The translations under genes were made by a program, and so were the position numbers. The notes below the pieces were generated by a model. The model worked only from the letters and a program-made list of their open reading frames with translations. It was not told the DNA's origin and searched no databases. From Aristolochia californica (lineage: Eukaryota; Streptophyta; Magnoliopsida; Piperales; Aristolochiaceae): DNA of 64,000 nt. The DNA lies in contig JARWKL010000012.1 in assembly GCA_029961685.1 (NCBI GenBank), forward strand, positions 8,711,955 to 8,775,954, written 5' to 3'. Positions 34,501 to 46,165 of this stretch are shown here, one piece after another. How positions within the stretch are numbered: position 1 is the stretch's first letter; each line of letters starts with the position of its first letter.

Positions 34501-37500
34501 TTCTTAACTCTTGTATTGCTGGAATCCCTAATTATTACCTCTTTTTTTTTATGAAATGTGAAATTTATTAAGAGAAACAAAAGGAGCTAACTCCTGAAAA
34601 CAAGAGATTGCAAGGTGGCTCCTTGCAAGGGCTAGAGCATCAGCCACAAAATTTGCTGATCTCGAAATGAGAGACCAGAAACACTCCAAGAGATTTACAA
34701 TATCCAAAACTTCAAAAAAAGCATCCCAGTGATGCCACAGAGCAGTAGAGGCATGCTGGCACCAACCGATCACCACCTTAGAGTCTCCCTTGATCAGGAC
34801 AGGTCCGGAGCAATGATCACGAAAAACACGAAGCCCATTGAGGACGCTTTGGAGTTCAGCCATTGTGGAGTTTGCAATACCAAGGGGCTCGGAGAAAGAG
34901 ACGATCTGGTTCCCAAGAGAGTCCCGGATCACGCCACCAAACCCAGCTAAGCCAGGGTTACCAAGAGAAGAGCCGTCGAAATTCAGCTTAAGGACTCCAG
35001 TAGGAGGCGGGGTCCATTCGCATATGACAGGAGGCTTCGAGGAGAGGTGGAGTTGGGTTAAGCTTCTCCAATTATCCCTGATGGATGTTCCAGAGAACGG
35101 GGAGAAGGCCTTTCTTGAGTGAAGCCAAGTAGCAATACTGCCTGAGATGGTTTCAATAACTCTATCTTGAGTGCTGGGTTTGGCATTGAATCTTCGTTGA
35201 TTTCGCTCCAGCCAAAGACCCCACGGGATGAATGCGGATATAGCAGAGATCATCAGTTTCCCTATACCGGGGATAGGAGTTCCAGCAAGCATACGGCAGG
35301 TGGCTGACAAATCCTCAGGGAAGCAGAGTTGGAGCCCAATTTTGTTAAGAATCGAGTCCAAATCCCCCAAGAGAAAGGGCACAAAAAGAGCAGGTGGCTT
35401 ACAATTTCTTCCTGTGCATGGCAGAAGGGGCAACTGGGGTCAACTCCGCGGTTGCCACAAATTTTGAGGTTGTCAGCAGAGAGAATCTTATTACGGCAAG
35501 CACTCCACATGAAGAATTTTGTTTTTTTGGGGGGGGAGGGGCACTAAGACGCCAATTGAATTCCATAGCATGTTTGGGACCCCGAGTGATCTCTCCTCGA
35601 ATAACAAGATAGGCGGATCTGATAGAGAAGGAGCCACTTTTATCTGGCCACCAGATTAGCTTGTCTGATTTGTTAGCTTGGATTCTGGTTGACTGCAAAG
35701 TGTCCAACAGTTGACTGGCTTCAAGACTTTCTAAATCAGATAAGCCACGACGAGGCTGAATGTTCCATCCCCCATTATTAGCAACTTCACTAATGTTACT
35801 ATTCCTCAATCTTGAAATACTGTGGAGGCTAGGAAAAGTGCACTGAAGAGGCATATCCCCCAACCATAAATCTTCCCAAAATCTGATATGATGGCCATCT
35901 CCCACATAAATTCGACTGTTGCTGAGAATGTAGGAGTCAAGAGATAAAGCGACCACCATATAGGAGATAAATTCCTTCTGTTTTCCCCATTTATCCACCA
36001 TTTTGAGGAGATGCCGAGCTTTGAAAGCACCATATTTTTCCAAAGGTTTGGAGCTGATGAATTGAGTCGCCAAATCCATTTAAGGAGTAAAGCCTGATTC
36101 ATGTCTTTGGAGAGCCGAATTCCGAGACCTCCAAAATTTTTTGGAAGGCAAACTTCCTCCCAGTTGACCAAATGGTACTTGAAATCCGGGCTATTCCCTC
36201 TTCAAAGAAAACGTTTCTTCATGTTATCAAGCTGCTGACAAATAGAAGCTGGGCAAGGCATGAACGAGAGATAATAGTTTGGGATGCCAGCGATACATGA
36301 TTTAAATAGAGTCAACCTTCCTGCCTTCCTAAGCAGGCGACCCTTCCATGATGCAAGACGTAATTCCATCTTCTCTATGACTGGAATCCAAAGATCTTTG
36401 CATATACAACTAGTGAACAGAGGGAGGCCAAGGTAAGTGCAAGGGGTGGATGGGATTACACACCCAAGCACCTCTGCCATTTCTGAGAGAGAGTTTGGGT
36501 TGATATTGAATCCAATCAAAGAAGTTTTCCTCCAATTGACTTTCTGACTTGAGCAGATTTCAAAGAGCCCCAAAACTGCCTTTACTTTTTTTATGTTGTC
36601 TAGCATTCCTGCACCAAAAATCAAAGTGTCGTCCGCATATTGAAGCACCGGAATGTTGAAAGCTGAAGAGCTGCTAGTTGGATGCAACCATCCACATTCT
36701 TTGGCCGAGACTAGCATAGCAGAAAGAAATTCCGCCACAATGTTGAAAAGAAGAGGGGAAAGAGGGTCACCCTATCTCAATCCTCTAGATTCCTTGAAGC
36801 ATCCACAATCTGTTTCATTTAAGATAAGAGAGTACGGAGGCGGAAGACAAACAGCTCCTAATCCAATATCTCCAACGATCTCCAAAGCCCATCCTACTCA
36901 TAATGTCATCCAGTAGACTCCAATTTACCCGGTCAAATGCCTTTTCTAAATCCAGCTTAAGAATAAAGATTGGATCCTTCGAGCGAGAAAATTTATCAAA
37001 CAACTCGTGCGCCGCCATAGCCGAGTCCTAGATGTTTCTGCCCTTCAAGAAAGTACTCTGGCCATGGCTAATAACAAGTGGGAGAACTATTTTGAGTCTG
37101 TTTGCGAGGAGTCTAGCAATGATCTTGTATGAACTTGAAATCAGGCTGATAGGACGAAAGTCACCAGGGTCTCGACATTTCTCTTCTTGGGGATTAGAGA
37201 GATAAAAGAAGCTCCCATGCTGAGGAAGGAGATGCCAGTCATGAAGAAGCCTTCAACCATTTTATAAATATCTCCCTTGATAATCGGCCAAGCACGGTGG
37301 TAGAATTCACCATTAAAACCATCGGGTCCTGGAGCCCGATCACGAGCCATGCCTAAGATTGCCTTCTCAATTTCCTTTTGGGAGAAAGGGGCTTCGCGGA
37401 TAGATGAGGCAGAGATGGGAAGCTGCCCGAAATGAAGCTGCTGGACTTTGGGCCAGTTAATAACATCATCAGTATATAGATTTGTGAAAAAACTGAGCAG

Positions 37501-40500
37501 CTCATTAGTAATTTGGGTCCGATCTGACGTTACCTCATTATTGATACATAAGGAGGTAATTCGGTTAGATCTCCTCCTCGTTGATGCGAGGGAGTGAAAA
37601 AACTTTGTATTGACATCTCCTTCTATTAACCATTTAAAGCGGGCTATTTGTTTCCAACTGATTCTTTCCTGAACAAGGAGAGCTTGCAGCTTCCTTTGAA
37701 GAGAAAGGTGAGAAGAGAATTCAGATGGAGACAAGGACCTTTGTTCTTCCGAAGAGTCCAGCTAGCAATGCGGGAGAGAAGAGTGGATTTTTTCTTTGGC
37801 AGATTTGCGGAAGGACCAATCCTTAAGTTTCTTTTTTAGGGATTTGAGCTTTATCGGAAGAGACCACTCTAGTCGACCCCAATCTAGAAGATTTGACCAC
37901 CAATCTTTCAAGAGCACATCAAAGTCAGGATCCGAGAGCCAAATTTTTTCAAATCTGAATGGGGGTGGACCCCATTGTCCACAAGAGGTGGATAATAGAA
38001 TGGGCCAATGGTCGGATCCTACCCGATTGAGGACTTTCTCCGAAATATCTTCGTAAAGATGGAGCTAATTCCCGTCTTTCTTGCCGTGTCCTGTTGCCAT
38101 CTGTTGCAAAATTGACCAGATAAGCGGTAATTCTTATGGCGGGGTGCTAGTAATGAGTTTAAATACCCACTTGGTCATTTGGAAAGATGTTTGCTAGCCC
38201 AAGCACCTTGGTGGGCTCGGTATCAGGAGCACTTTGGAGATGGGCCATGCCTTCCTTCTAAAATGGTTCTGGAAGCTCAATATTGCCACCGAGTCTATTT
38301 GGCAGCCCATGGTTGCTGCTAACCTATAGTTGACTGGGGCGAGGTGGATCGCTATAGCCAGACGACATTTCTTGTCACCCATTTGGAGATCCATGTTCCA
38401 CCTGTTCTTGACTTTTGGATCCGCTAGCCCTTTTTTTCTTGGCGACGGTTTCAATTTGAATTTTTGGATTGATTGGTGGTGTGGGAGCAAAACAACAAAA
38501 TGTTTAATTTCAAAATTTGCAATGTGGAGGAGGTCAAAAGCATCATCATTGGTCACGTCTCCTCATGGCTCCATACCACAAAAGAGTTCATCAGCCTTTC
38601 AGGCACCTCTCTTTGCACAAATTGGTGTGCCATTGCAAATATGTCTGCCCCTCCGTGTCCTCTTGCTAACATCACTTGGAGACCTTGGCTTAGTTCGGTT
38701 GAACTAAACTTTGAGGGAGCGCTTGTGGAAATCCAGGTATTACTGGATTCGATGGAGCTTTCTGAGATGCTGATGGAACCATTCTTATCTCCTATGCTGG
38801 ATCGATGTGTATTTCTGATTTTACCTCAGCTGAGCTCTTCGCTCTTCTTCTGGGTCTCATCATCTTCCATGATCACCTAAGTGGTCCCCTCATCATTGAA
38901 TGAGACTTGCAAGTGGTTATCAGGGTGCTCTTCCTTTATGTCCCGCCTTGGAGACATTGGACTATCTTTCATCAAATTTCTGAAATTGTTTCTCTTCTTC
39001 AATGTTTGTGGCCGATCTGTTCTTTTAAGGAATAGTCCCACATGGATTAGTGAGTACAAAGATTTTGAGTTTATTAGTTGGGTAAGAAGTTTCCTAAGTT
39101 GGCTAGTCATTTTGGAATGAGCCTTGGACCCAACTTCACATGGTATCAGAGTAGGTACTCATATGTGGGCCTACACCTAAACTATCCTCTTGTAGAGCCA
39201 CAAAAGAGGGCTTACACCTGAACTATCCACTTGTAGAGCCACAAAAGAGGGCCTACACCTAAAACTATCCACTTGTAGAGCCACAAAAGAGGGCCTACAT
39301 GTGGGGGGAAGTGTTAAGAAATAGTTCCACATGGATTAGTGAGTACAAAGATCTTGAGTTTATTAGTTGGGTAAGAGGTGTTCTAAGTTTGGCTAGTCAT
39401 TTTGGGATGGGCCTTGGACCCAACTTGACATGTTCTATTGATAAAGGAATTTGATTCCATTACCTTTGATACATGGGTGATCAAGTAAGATAGTTGCTTC
39501 TCTCTGTTGGCTCTGGTGCTATCAAACCAAAATAGAGGTGTATAGATACCGATATGCAACTGAAATAACTTTTTTCGGGGTATCAATATGGGCAAGGTGC
39601 TTCTTTTTCGACTCGGTTGAACAAATTCTCTTACCGGATTCCAAAAAAGTTGGCTTAGAGTGCCAGTCAGGCTTGTAGCAAGGAAGAGTTTGATATGATA
39701 TTTGAGGAGGGATTGAAGGTATAAGGTTTGCTCCTCCACTTATGGTATAAAAAAGTCTTAGACTCTTTCTTGTTCAGCTAATTCCTTAGCTGACTTGCTT
39801 GTCAGTAGGGAGCCTCCCTCCAATCTCTTGTTGTAAAGGGAGGCCTCCTCTAGCAGGTTTTGTATCTCTTTTGTTTTCCTAATAATTGATCCATTTCTCT
39901 AAAAAAAAGTCACTTTATCACAAAAAATAATTAATATTTTTGTTAATAAAAATTATTTTATCCACACTTCCTAAAAGAGTTATTATTATCTGATTTAAAT
40001 TTAGCATAATATATAATAATTTAAACATTTATATAATATAGTTATTTAATTAATTATTTGAAATTAATGTTAAGAATAAAACATTAAATTATATTATAAA
40101 AACTGCCCTGGTCATTGACTTGGTTTGAGCCAACCGGCTATGACTGCTGGTTGATTTGTATGATGTCATAATGATGCCATTTTGGTTTTCAATGAGGTTT
40201 AAAAGCGAAAAGGAAAAAAACAGCTCGGTAGGAAGCTTGTTTGCCCAATATGCATTTGGGGGAGGGGGAGGGATGCCCTGCCTCTTTCCTCTTTTATCGG
40301 TAGGGGAAGGGGTCATTGTTAGAAGAAGGGGACTCCCCTCCCTTTGTTTTTATGACAGAGGAATTCTTAGGCCTGCTTGCCGTCCTCCCCTAGCCTTGTT
40401 TTTGTGGAGGAAATCTCAAGCTTCCCTGTTGTCGCACGATGGCGAGGAGGCCGAAGGATTCCTTCCCTGTCTAGATGGAATAGGGGGAAAAGAGGGCTGC

Positions 40501-43500
40501 TGTCTCTCTCCTCCCCCTCTATTTGGGAGGTGGGTTGGTTGTGCCCTCCTCTTCATCAAACAGAAGAGAAACATTCTTGTGTGTGTCAGGCTGACTGGCC
40601 TGGTTGACTGGTTTGCTAGTTGAGCCGATCCTATGCTGGGTCTTGTATATGTGTGGCATGGACAAGGGGTTGGGTTTATAACCCTATATTATATTTCTCA
40701 ATAAATAGTTTAATTTAAATTATCTTTGTCATACAACTGAATATTTTGTGACAATAACAAGTTATTATCCATTTTTGAAAAAATAAAACTTAGTTATTTT
40801 CATATTTATTAAAAAAGGTTATGTAAAATTTTAAAATATATGATAATATGAAGAATTATCAATAATTTAGTTTAAATAAAGATAAAACTATAATTTTAAT
40901 TTATATTAACTAAATAATATGCCAATTCAAGTAAAAATAAAATATATTGTGAAATAGAAGAAGGATGAGGTTGGCCCCCTCATTGCTTGCTTGGGAGGAA
41001 GGCGCATGCCACCCTCATGTCGGGAGAGTGGTGGCCCTCCAGTTTTCGTCAGTAGGGAGGAGGAGAGCACTGGCTGCCATTGTTCAGTCTAATGAAGGAA
41101 ACTGACTGGCCCTCTCCTGTTTTCACTTTTATTTTTTTATTTGTTCCCTCTTATTTCTCTTCTATAAGGAATTCTTTTTCAGTTCTTGTAGAACTAAATT
41201 GAATTCTGCAGTTGCTGGAAAAATTGGGGCTTTCTAGAAAATATTTTCAAATTGGGATCTTGTAGAAATATTTCCACATCTAATTCAAGACACTGATACT
41301 AGAATTACTGTTGATATTGAATTCCAATGTTACAGTAATTCCAAATACAGAAACTCCCTTCTCCCCAATAATTCTGAAATGGGTGATGCAGAGCAGAGCT
41401 TTATTCTTTTTTTGAAAATGCTTTTCCATGTCTAGTTTGAATTGGATTTTGTAGAACTAATATATTTTGAACTCTTGTTATAAGTTTTAGGATTTTCATG
41501 TGTTTAAATTGGTTAAATGGTTTGTAACACTCAATGGAAGATTGTAGCAGTGACTGTAGTTAGTGGAAGCATTAATTAGTGAACTTACTGCATATAAATG
41601 GTGTTAGATTATATTGTTGGTCATTTTGTTTTGGCTTAATTACTCTCACCTCTGGGTTAAATATCAAAGTTACTCTTCACCCCCCCTGGAAATTCCTTTG
41701 TTTTCAAAAATCATATTGATCGCACACTTAGCCTCTCTTTGTACTGGAAATGGACAAAAAACTCTTCATTAATGTATTTACAATTAATAGTAACATTCCT
41801 TAAAATAAGAACAAACCTCTTCCCTCCCTCCCAGTGTGATGAGAGAGGGGAGGGAGAGGGATTTAGGGCCCTTCTGCAGAAAAAGAGAGATGGAATTGAG
41901 AGAGGCATACCCTTCTTTGACATGCTCATTGCAAAAGGGGAAGAGGGAAAAGCTGCCAACTTCCCCTGCTGAGAAAGAGGTGGAGATTGGTGGTCCTCCC
42001 TCAGTTTGAACAGAGAGGGACAGGGACAGGGAGGACATTATTTTCACTTGCTGTTTTTTATTACTTCCTATGCTTTTTATTCTTAGTTAGGAATTGCCTG
42101 CATGGCTCGATCCTGATTGAACAATTATTACCATGAGCTTGGTTACCTTTGGTTTGATATTATGTTGATTTGATTTGATATTTTTCTGCAAGCTTTAAAA
42201 AACTAATTTATTTGTGTTGAATTTAGGACCCACCCCATGATTGAAACCTCGAGCAAGATGAGAGAGGGAGAAGAAAAAGAGTAAAGAGAGAGAGAGAGAG
42301 AGAGAGAGCTCGGGAAGAGATGAGAGAAGAGAAAAGAGAAAACAAATTTTGGCTAGAGAGAAATTCTTCATGAGTTGAGAAGTGGAGAGCTTGATTGAAT
42401 CCTTCAACCGAGACCCCTATTTATACTATTTCAGTTACATATTAAGAGATAAGATAGGATCTCTAATATCCCTAAGTACATCGATCATGATTATCCAAAT
42501 CTACATAAATCAAGGGAAGATAAATCGATTACATTAGTCAAGGAAAATTGCCAAATCTTCCAACTCATGTGATTAGGATTCCAGCTCGTGTGATGACTCA
42601 TCATGCCACTTCACGTGATCATGGTGGGTCCCACCTTGTAACAACCTGGACTATTTGGTCTTCTTAATTTTTTAGGAATCTCTTGTAATGGCTTGTTTAC
42701 AGTTCCTTGTTAAGCCCCCCTTACACCGTCTACAGATTTGTTGAGGGGATGCTATTTTTGTTCTTCTTTGTTATGTCTCTGTAGCCTTTTGTCTTTGTTT
42801 GTCCTCAGTAGTTTCTCATTTGATTGGTCATCTACGTGGTCTTTACCGTGACTAATTATTATTGTTATTATCTTTTTTCCAAAATAAATGGAAAATATTC
42901 TTGACACTAATGCTTAAGGTTTGTTATTTTCTTTTCCGTCTTCTGAATATGCTTAAGAACAGAACAAGATTGACGCTTATGAATTAATAAACTCAGCAAC
43001 CTTCAACATTGTGCTCAAATGCGTTTTGTTGCATTCTGTCTTGGCTTACATAGCTGCTGCCTCATTAATACCCTAGTAAAATGCCATGTTTCAGCTGTGG
43101 AAATGGTGCTTCCTTTCAATTGATTAAAGTGCCCTCCTACTGCTGAAGGTCCAATCAAGTTTTTTATGTTTAATCTTTCAGGTTAAGGCTATGACTGAAG
43201 ATATTAGCTTGATTCTGAAAGCATTGGAGCTATCAACTCGTATAGAAGTCCAGGTGTGATTGCAGATTTTTCCATTTGAAGCAGTTCTCATAGGAAAATT
43301 TTATTATTTGAATACGAAATGAATCGAAATGGCCATCTTATTTGGTCCAGGACGACAAGATCAGAAGATCCAGTGGAGTGGCTCAAAATGCTGCTGATGG
43401 CTCTGTAAACTCTTCACTGCCTACTGAAACCATGCTGGTAACTCAATTGGACAACTTGGTATTGGATGGGGGTTTCAGATTAGAATCGTTGGCAACTCAG

Positions 43501-43584
43501 TCACAGCTCTCTGACAGTCTTGTTGGCCATGACATCGATAGTAATTCAAGTGAGCATGCCAAAGAGAAGCCATCTGCTACATAA
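22151..43584 (+). CDS. LARP1B/1C: La-related protein, LARP1B/1C type
   Basis: Six coding exons: 22151-22417, 23853-24519, 24607-24904, 25123-25213, 43182-43253, 43351-43584 (stop TAA). All junctions are GT-AG and keep frame, giving 542 residues, close to the 450-525 residues I recall for Arabidopsis LARP1b/1c. Residues 1-90 are serine-rich and end in a conserved block (GASSWPALSNSFKK). Residues 90-390 are low complexity: serine/threonine, then His/Asn/Pro-rich (RPYHHHRAHHYNPRY), then proline/glutamine repeats. The La motif occupies about 395-475 (ELCRILRSQIEYYFSDENL, QGWVSVHLIAGF, ILKALELSTRIEVQDDKIRR). The tail is acidic-polar and disordered. La motifs bind RNA 3' ends and LARP1 proteins act in cytoplasmic mRNA translation and decay; no DM15 repeats are seen, as in plant 1B/1C forms. 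Intron 4 (17,968 bp) splits the La motif. I see no disabling change. Confidence 0.9.
25458..25909 (+). repeat. Tandem duplication of about 225 bp in intron 4
   Basis: 25458-25682 and 25684-25909 share TCAATTGATCAACATTTTCA, AAGGAGATGCCT and GAGTTAATACTTG blocks in the same order, roughly 85% alike by eye. Confidence 0.85.
25910..29939. other. Intron DNA without genes; weak repeats
   Basis: There is no coding sequence. 27040-27185 and 27265-27430 share degenerate blocks (CCAAGRGAAG, AAACACTAGA, GACTATTTGCAG, TTACAATAATCTAA), i.e. two related dispersed-repeat pieces. 29193-29214 is a T run. 29265-29560 on the minus strand looks like the 3' end of a LINE (AATGAGATTTCATTAAAGGG after an A-rich tract), with no coding part recognised. 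Confidence 0.45.
31529..31568 (+). repeat. GT repeat followed by a run of 24 G
   Basis: (GT)n from 31529 passes directly into 24 consecutive G (31545-31568) inside the first ORF region of the sense LINE. It could form a G-quadruplex on the LARP pre-mRNA. Confidence 0.95.
33474..34106 (+). pseudogene. LINE reverse transcriptase fragment, sense strand
   Basis: A 210-codon open stretch with RT blocks (SAFVRGRDILDSTMAAHELL, KLDLEKAFDRVSW, GLRQGGPLSPLLFNLLL). A deletion removes the PGPDGF fingers block and the following region, so the frame runs from LTDRA straight to AHILAHRLK. The YADD box is not in frame: beyond 34106 the frame shifts. It cannot encode active polymerase. Confidence 0.85.
34549..35433 (-). 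pseudogene. LINE RNase H domain, antisense element
   Basis: The open frame of 294 codons includes RNase H: LKLNFDGSSLGNPGLAGFGG (first Asp), NSTMAELQSVLNGL (Glu), LIKGDSKVVIGW (second Asp) and SANFVADALALA (last Asp). This domain is typical of a subset of plant L1 elements and removes RNA from RNA-DNA hybrids. The frame is open to the element's A tail, and is the best-preserved reading frame among the transposons here. Its N-terminal 100 codons overlap the zinc-binding region in another frame, showing an upstream frameshift. Confidence 0.88.
35399..36201 (-). pseudogene. LINE connector and zinc-binding domain, antisense element
   Basis: This part carries GLGIRLSKDMNQALLLKWIW (36171-36050), the variable connector, and WSACRNKILSADNLKICGNR followed by CPFCHAQEE and HLLFLCPF (35510-35350). 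The C-x2-C...H-x-C pattern is the zinc-binding domain found after reverse transcriptase in plant LINEs. Confidence 0.85.
36202..37734 (-). pseudogene. LINE reverse transcriptase, antisense element
   Basis: Blocks in order: RFKWLIEGDVNTKFFHSLAS, RDRAPGPDGFNGEFYHRAW, SFISLIPKKRNVETL (frameshift near 37141), HELFDKFSRSKDP and FILKLDLEKAFDRVNWSLLD (37018-36815), then a frameshift and ADDTLIF within LQYADDTLIFGAG (about 36642-36604) with the thumb region YLGLPLF. The catalytic YADD box is intact. At least two frameshifts and an in-frame stop near 37029 disable it. Confidence 0.88.
39023..39430 (+). mobile_element. TRIM element, 408 bp, TSD TGTTC
   Basis: LTRs of 118 and 119 bp (39023-39140 and 39312-39430; the second starts TGTTAAGAAATAG and ends CCCAACTTGACA; the first has TTTT at its start). 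The primer site TGGTATCAGAGT is at 39141-39152. Between them is a 44-bp unit repeated about three times (CCACTTGTAGAGCCACAAAA). The polypurine tract GTGGGGGGAAG is at 39301-39311. TGTTC is at 39018-39022 and 39431-39435. It is non-coding. Confidence 0.92.
39431..39908 (+). other. 3' tail of the sense LINE
   Basis: The last part (39770-39908) reads like the LINE C-terminus (LADLL-type segment), followed by 3' UTR and A tail. 39440-39740 does not look like LINE sequence; a minus-strand frame of 118 codons there is open but unrecognised. Confidence 0.45.
39909..42214. other. Intron DNA without recognisable genes
   Basis: AT-rich stretches (39910-40090, 40690-40960) alternate with segments of CT/GGGGAGG-rich sequence (40250-40560, 40960-41110, 41810-42030). 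No coding or LTR signatures are seen. Confidence 0.35.
42215..42643 (-). mobile_element. Lone LTR, family C
   Basis: 429 bp, TGTTGAATTTAGG...CTTGTAACA on the plus strand, closely like the C2 LTR (21226-21706) including the GA repeat (42287-42309), but with one copy of the GGTGGGTCCCACC unit. No primer site follows, so it is probably a solo LTR. Flanks ATTTG and ACCTG agree at three of five positions only. Confidence 0.82.
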
Positions 43585-45439
43585 AGCATTTTTTGACGCA
43601 TGCCATAGGGGTTGAAATCACCTAAAATGTCAGGTATGCAGCACTATCAAGAACCCTTTCGTCTTTTTATAGCTTTGGAGCCTCTTTATATTTTCGTTAT
43701 TTGTCTGTGCGTAGTAGGATTTGGCGGAGGATTCCAGTTCTAACCTTTCTCCTTATTAACCAAACAACAGACTGAACTAAGTGGGGAGAGGCTAACCTGT
43801 TTATATAGGTGTAAAGTTCTTTTTGTTTGTTGGCTGGGGGAAAATGGCAGGTTTGGCAATGTTATTTTATTCATGAGGGGAAAATTCAATTTTTATGTGG
43901 TGTCGACTGTCAAAGATTCCTGTCTGACACACTAAGTTCTATTTTTCTTTTCTTTTTTCAGCCAAATTCTTTTATAGGGGACTGTTGTTGGAAGGTGGCA
44001 TATGTATATTGCTTCTCTCAATGAATATTCTTTAACTTCTGTAGCTAAATTACTTCATAGATTATTTTATTGCAAGTGCAGTGGCATGATTCAAATTCAT
44101 GGAAGGTCTACTGCAGAGGACTGCAATGACGTTGAGTCACTGCAAACAGTGCTATTTCTATCCTATTGAAAAATTTTCTGTCAATGTTCTTCAACTGGTC
44201 TTGCTGGTGCAACGAGCTGCTGCCTCTCTGAATGACGAGGATTTGCTGATGTGTGTGAGGGATAGTAGAAGCAAGCAAGGGCAGCTGAAATGGAATCTAG
44301 TCTTCCGTCAGGATAAATCCCTTGACCCAAGTCCCTGCAAAAGGTTCTCTAGAGATGCTTCTATTTCGATTAAAGGTTCCCTGGGTTGACTCGTCGTCTT
44401 TTACGTTTTCTACCATGAGTTTCAGTATATATTTGTGAAAAAGTAACCACGGGGAAAGAAACAGGTAGAACAATGGTTCAGCCAAAGTGGATGACCATTA
44501 CCAAGTTTTCCTTTAGAAGCACATCTAATGTTAGAATATTATCTGGAGCGTAATTCCATGCAGGCTAGGTGGATCCCTATTTTTAAACGAAATACATGTA
44601 AATCTATTGGCAAAGTTTTTAGTTTTTATTTTTTATTTTTATTTTTTATGTTTGCATAATTTATGCTCACATTAGTACTTTTTTCAATTTATATTAATTA
44701 TAGATAATAAAATGAAGATAAAGGGCTGTGAATATGGCAGTTAAAGGTGGTATTTTGTTTTTTTAACAAAGAAAGCTTGGGTGCAGATAACTTCGCTAGA
44801 CTTATATGTCCAGTGTCTTTTCCCTCGTTAAAAGATGAAATTAAACGAGTCGAATCTCGTCATCCTGTTTGTTTGTAAGCATTAGCATTGTCACTTCTAT
44901 AAATCACTTGTACAAAAGAAAAACTTTATTTGATAAATCGAAACTAAGTTGATTACATTTTCCAGTGCTAAATTTGGAAATTGATTTCATCATGTGTGAA
45001 ACTACACTTAATTCCCTTAATAGAATTTGGGTGTATTTAATGACCTATAACTACGGTATCATCTCACCCTTAATTTTTTATACTTATACTCAATAAACTT
45101 AGTATATAAATAAAGACGTGTCCATTTTTCAACCTTCTACCTCTGGATGTTGCAAGAAGGGACTCTTAGTTTCCAATAAAAAGGAATAGGTCAGGTCAGT
45201 CAAGGAAGGGGGAGGGTGCCTCCTTGGTCACTAGATAACAAGAGGCACATGTTGATGCCATAGTTTTCCTGACATGGGATTAGGACCAAACCTGGGTGCT
45301 TCAAAATCTGAGTTGGGTTGGCAGAGGGGTGGCTCAACCTAGTCTAGCGCTGGACCAAGGGTGGGTTGGAGTGGAGTAACCCAAAACAGGGTGATGAAGA
45401 AATGCCTTTTTGAGAGTCCTATCATACTACCCTGTTTAT
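43585..45439 (+). other. 3' UTR and downstream of the LARP gene
   Basis: There is no further coding exon. GTCAG/GTATGC at about 43633 could start a 3' UTR intron. An open frame at 44099-44389 (96 codons) lies in what is likely 3' UTR or flank and has no domain. A firm polyadenylation site could not be chosen. 44740-45439 shows nothing recognisable. Confidence 0.4.
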
Positions 45440-46112
45440 TATTTATTTTTTTTCTTTTTTCACTTGGAGAGAAAGTACCAACAGAAATAAATAAAAAACA
45501 TGATTTTGTTTTACTTTATTAATCTCTAGCAATACAAGGGGCAATCTTATTTTTTATCTTTTTGCACTTGAAACGAATGAACCAAGAAGAAGAAAAAAAT
45601 TACGATAATATTTATTGGTTTTATTTTTGTACTTGGAACGAAAGAACCAAGAAGAAACAAAAAAAGTACGCCAATATTTATTTTTTTCTTTTTGCACTAT
45701 GATAGAAAGAACCAACAGAAGCAAAAAATAATTATGGCTTTGTTTTACTTTATTAAGCTCTTGCATTGTAAAGGGTAATATTTATAGTTTTTTTGTTTGA
45801 ACTTGGAATGAAAGTACCAAGAAGAAGTAAAAAAAATGTACAACTTTGTTTTGTTTTATTAAGATCTCGGAATGCAAGGGGCAATATTTATTGTTTTTCT
45901 TTTTGCACTTAGAACTAAAGTACCAAAAAGAATAAAAAAAAAGTACAACTATATTTTTTGGTTTTCTTTTGGCACTTGGAATGATAGTACCAAGAAGAAG
46001 CAAAAAAAAAAAAGAAAGTACGACCTTGTTTCACTTTATTAAGCTCTTGGAATGCAAGTGGATACATTTATTGTTTTTCTTTTTGCACTTGGATTGAAAG
46101 TACCAAGCATAA

Positions 46113-46165
<53 letters not shown>

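Larger units (their letters stand above)
34541..38070 (-). mobile_element. L1-type LINE with RNase H, antisense, nested in the sense LINE
   Basis: Read on the minus strand: the end of the endonuclease (SDHWPILLS, near 38015), a helical linker, reverse transcriptase (37734-36202), zinc-binding domain and RNase H, ending in an A tract (plus-strand T run 34541-34549). It is 5' truncated inside the endonuclease, as is usual for target-primed insertions. It splits the sense LINE within a conserved NYYL-FLPCP segment; the flanking duplication, if any, is short and unclear. Confidence 0.85.
29940..39908 (+). mobile_element. L1-type LINE, sense to the LARP gene
   Basis: The first ORF-like region is about 30053-32430 (arginine-rich start, then proline-rich). 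The second reads endonuclease (IVGDFNAICF near 32765; NLSGKSFTWSNGHQSPIL) and reverse transcriptase (33474-34106: IIKLDLEKAFDRVSWSLLDE, GLRQGGPLSPLLFNLLLN). The fingers block is shortened after VLGLLTDRA, so part of RT is deleted. Frames after 34110 are broken. The antisense LINE interrupts at about 34541-38070, after which the sense LINE resumes (GLGIRSTLEMGHAFLLKWFW; decayed zinc-binding and RNase H regions to about 38900). A TRIM interrupts at 39023. The element ends with an A run at 39901-39908. The 5' limit is estimated. Confidence 0.78.
25214..43181 (+). other. Intron 4 of the LARP gene, 17,968 bp
   Basis: Donor AGA/GTAAGT at 25213/25214 and acceptor TTTCAG at 43176-43181, phase 0. It holds a tandem duplication, a LINE in the sense orientation, an antisense LINE nested in it, a TRIM, and a lone LTR. 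The other introns are 1435, 87, 218 and 97 bp, so the growth is due to insertions in this one intron. Confidence 0.85.

Noticed and set aside
39440..39740. Organelle-derived insert suggested by the minus-strand frame
   Set aside because: I could not tie it to any organelle gene from memory; left as unassigned.
44099..44389. A separate small gene of 96 codons downstream of LARP
   Set aside because: No domain, no conserved neighbours and no promoter; it fits 3' UTR or flanking sequence.
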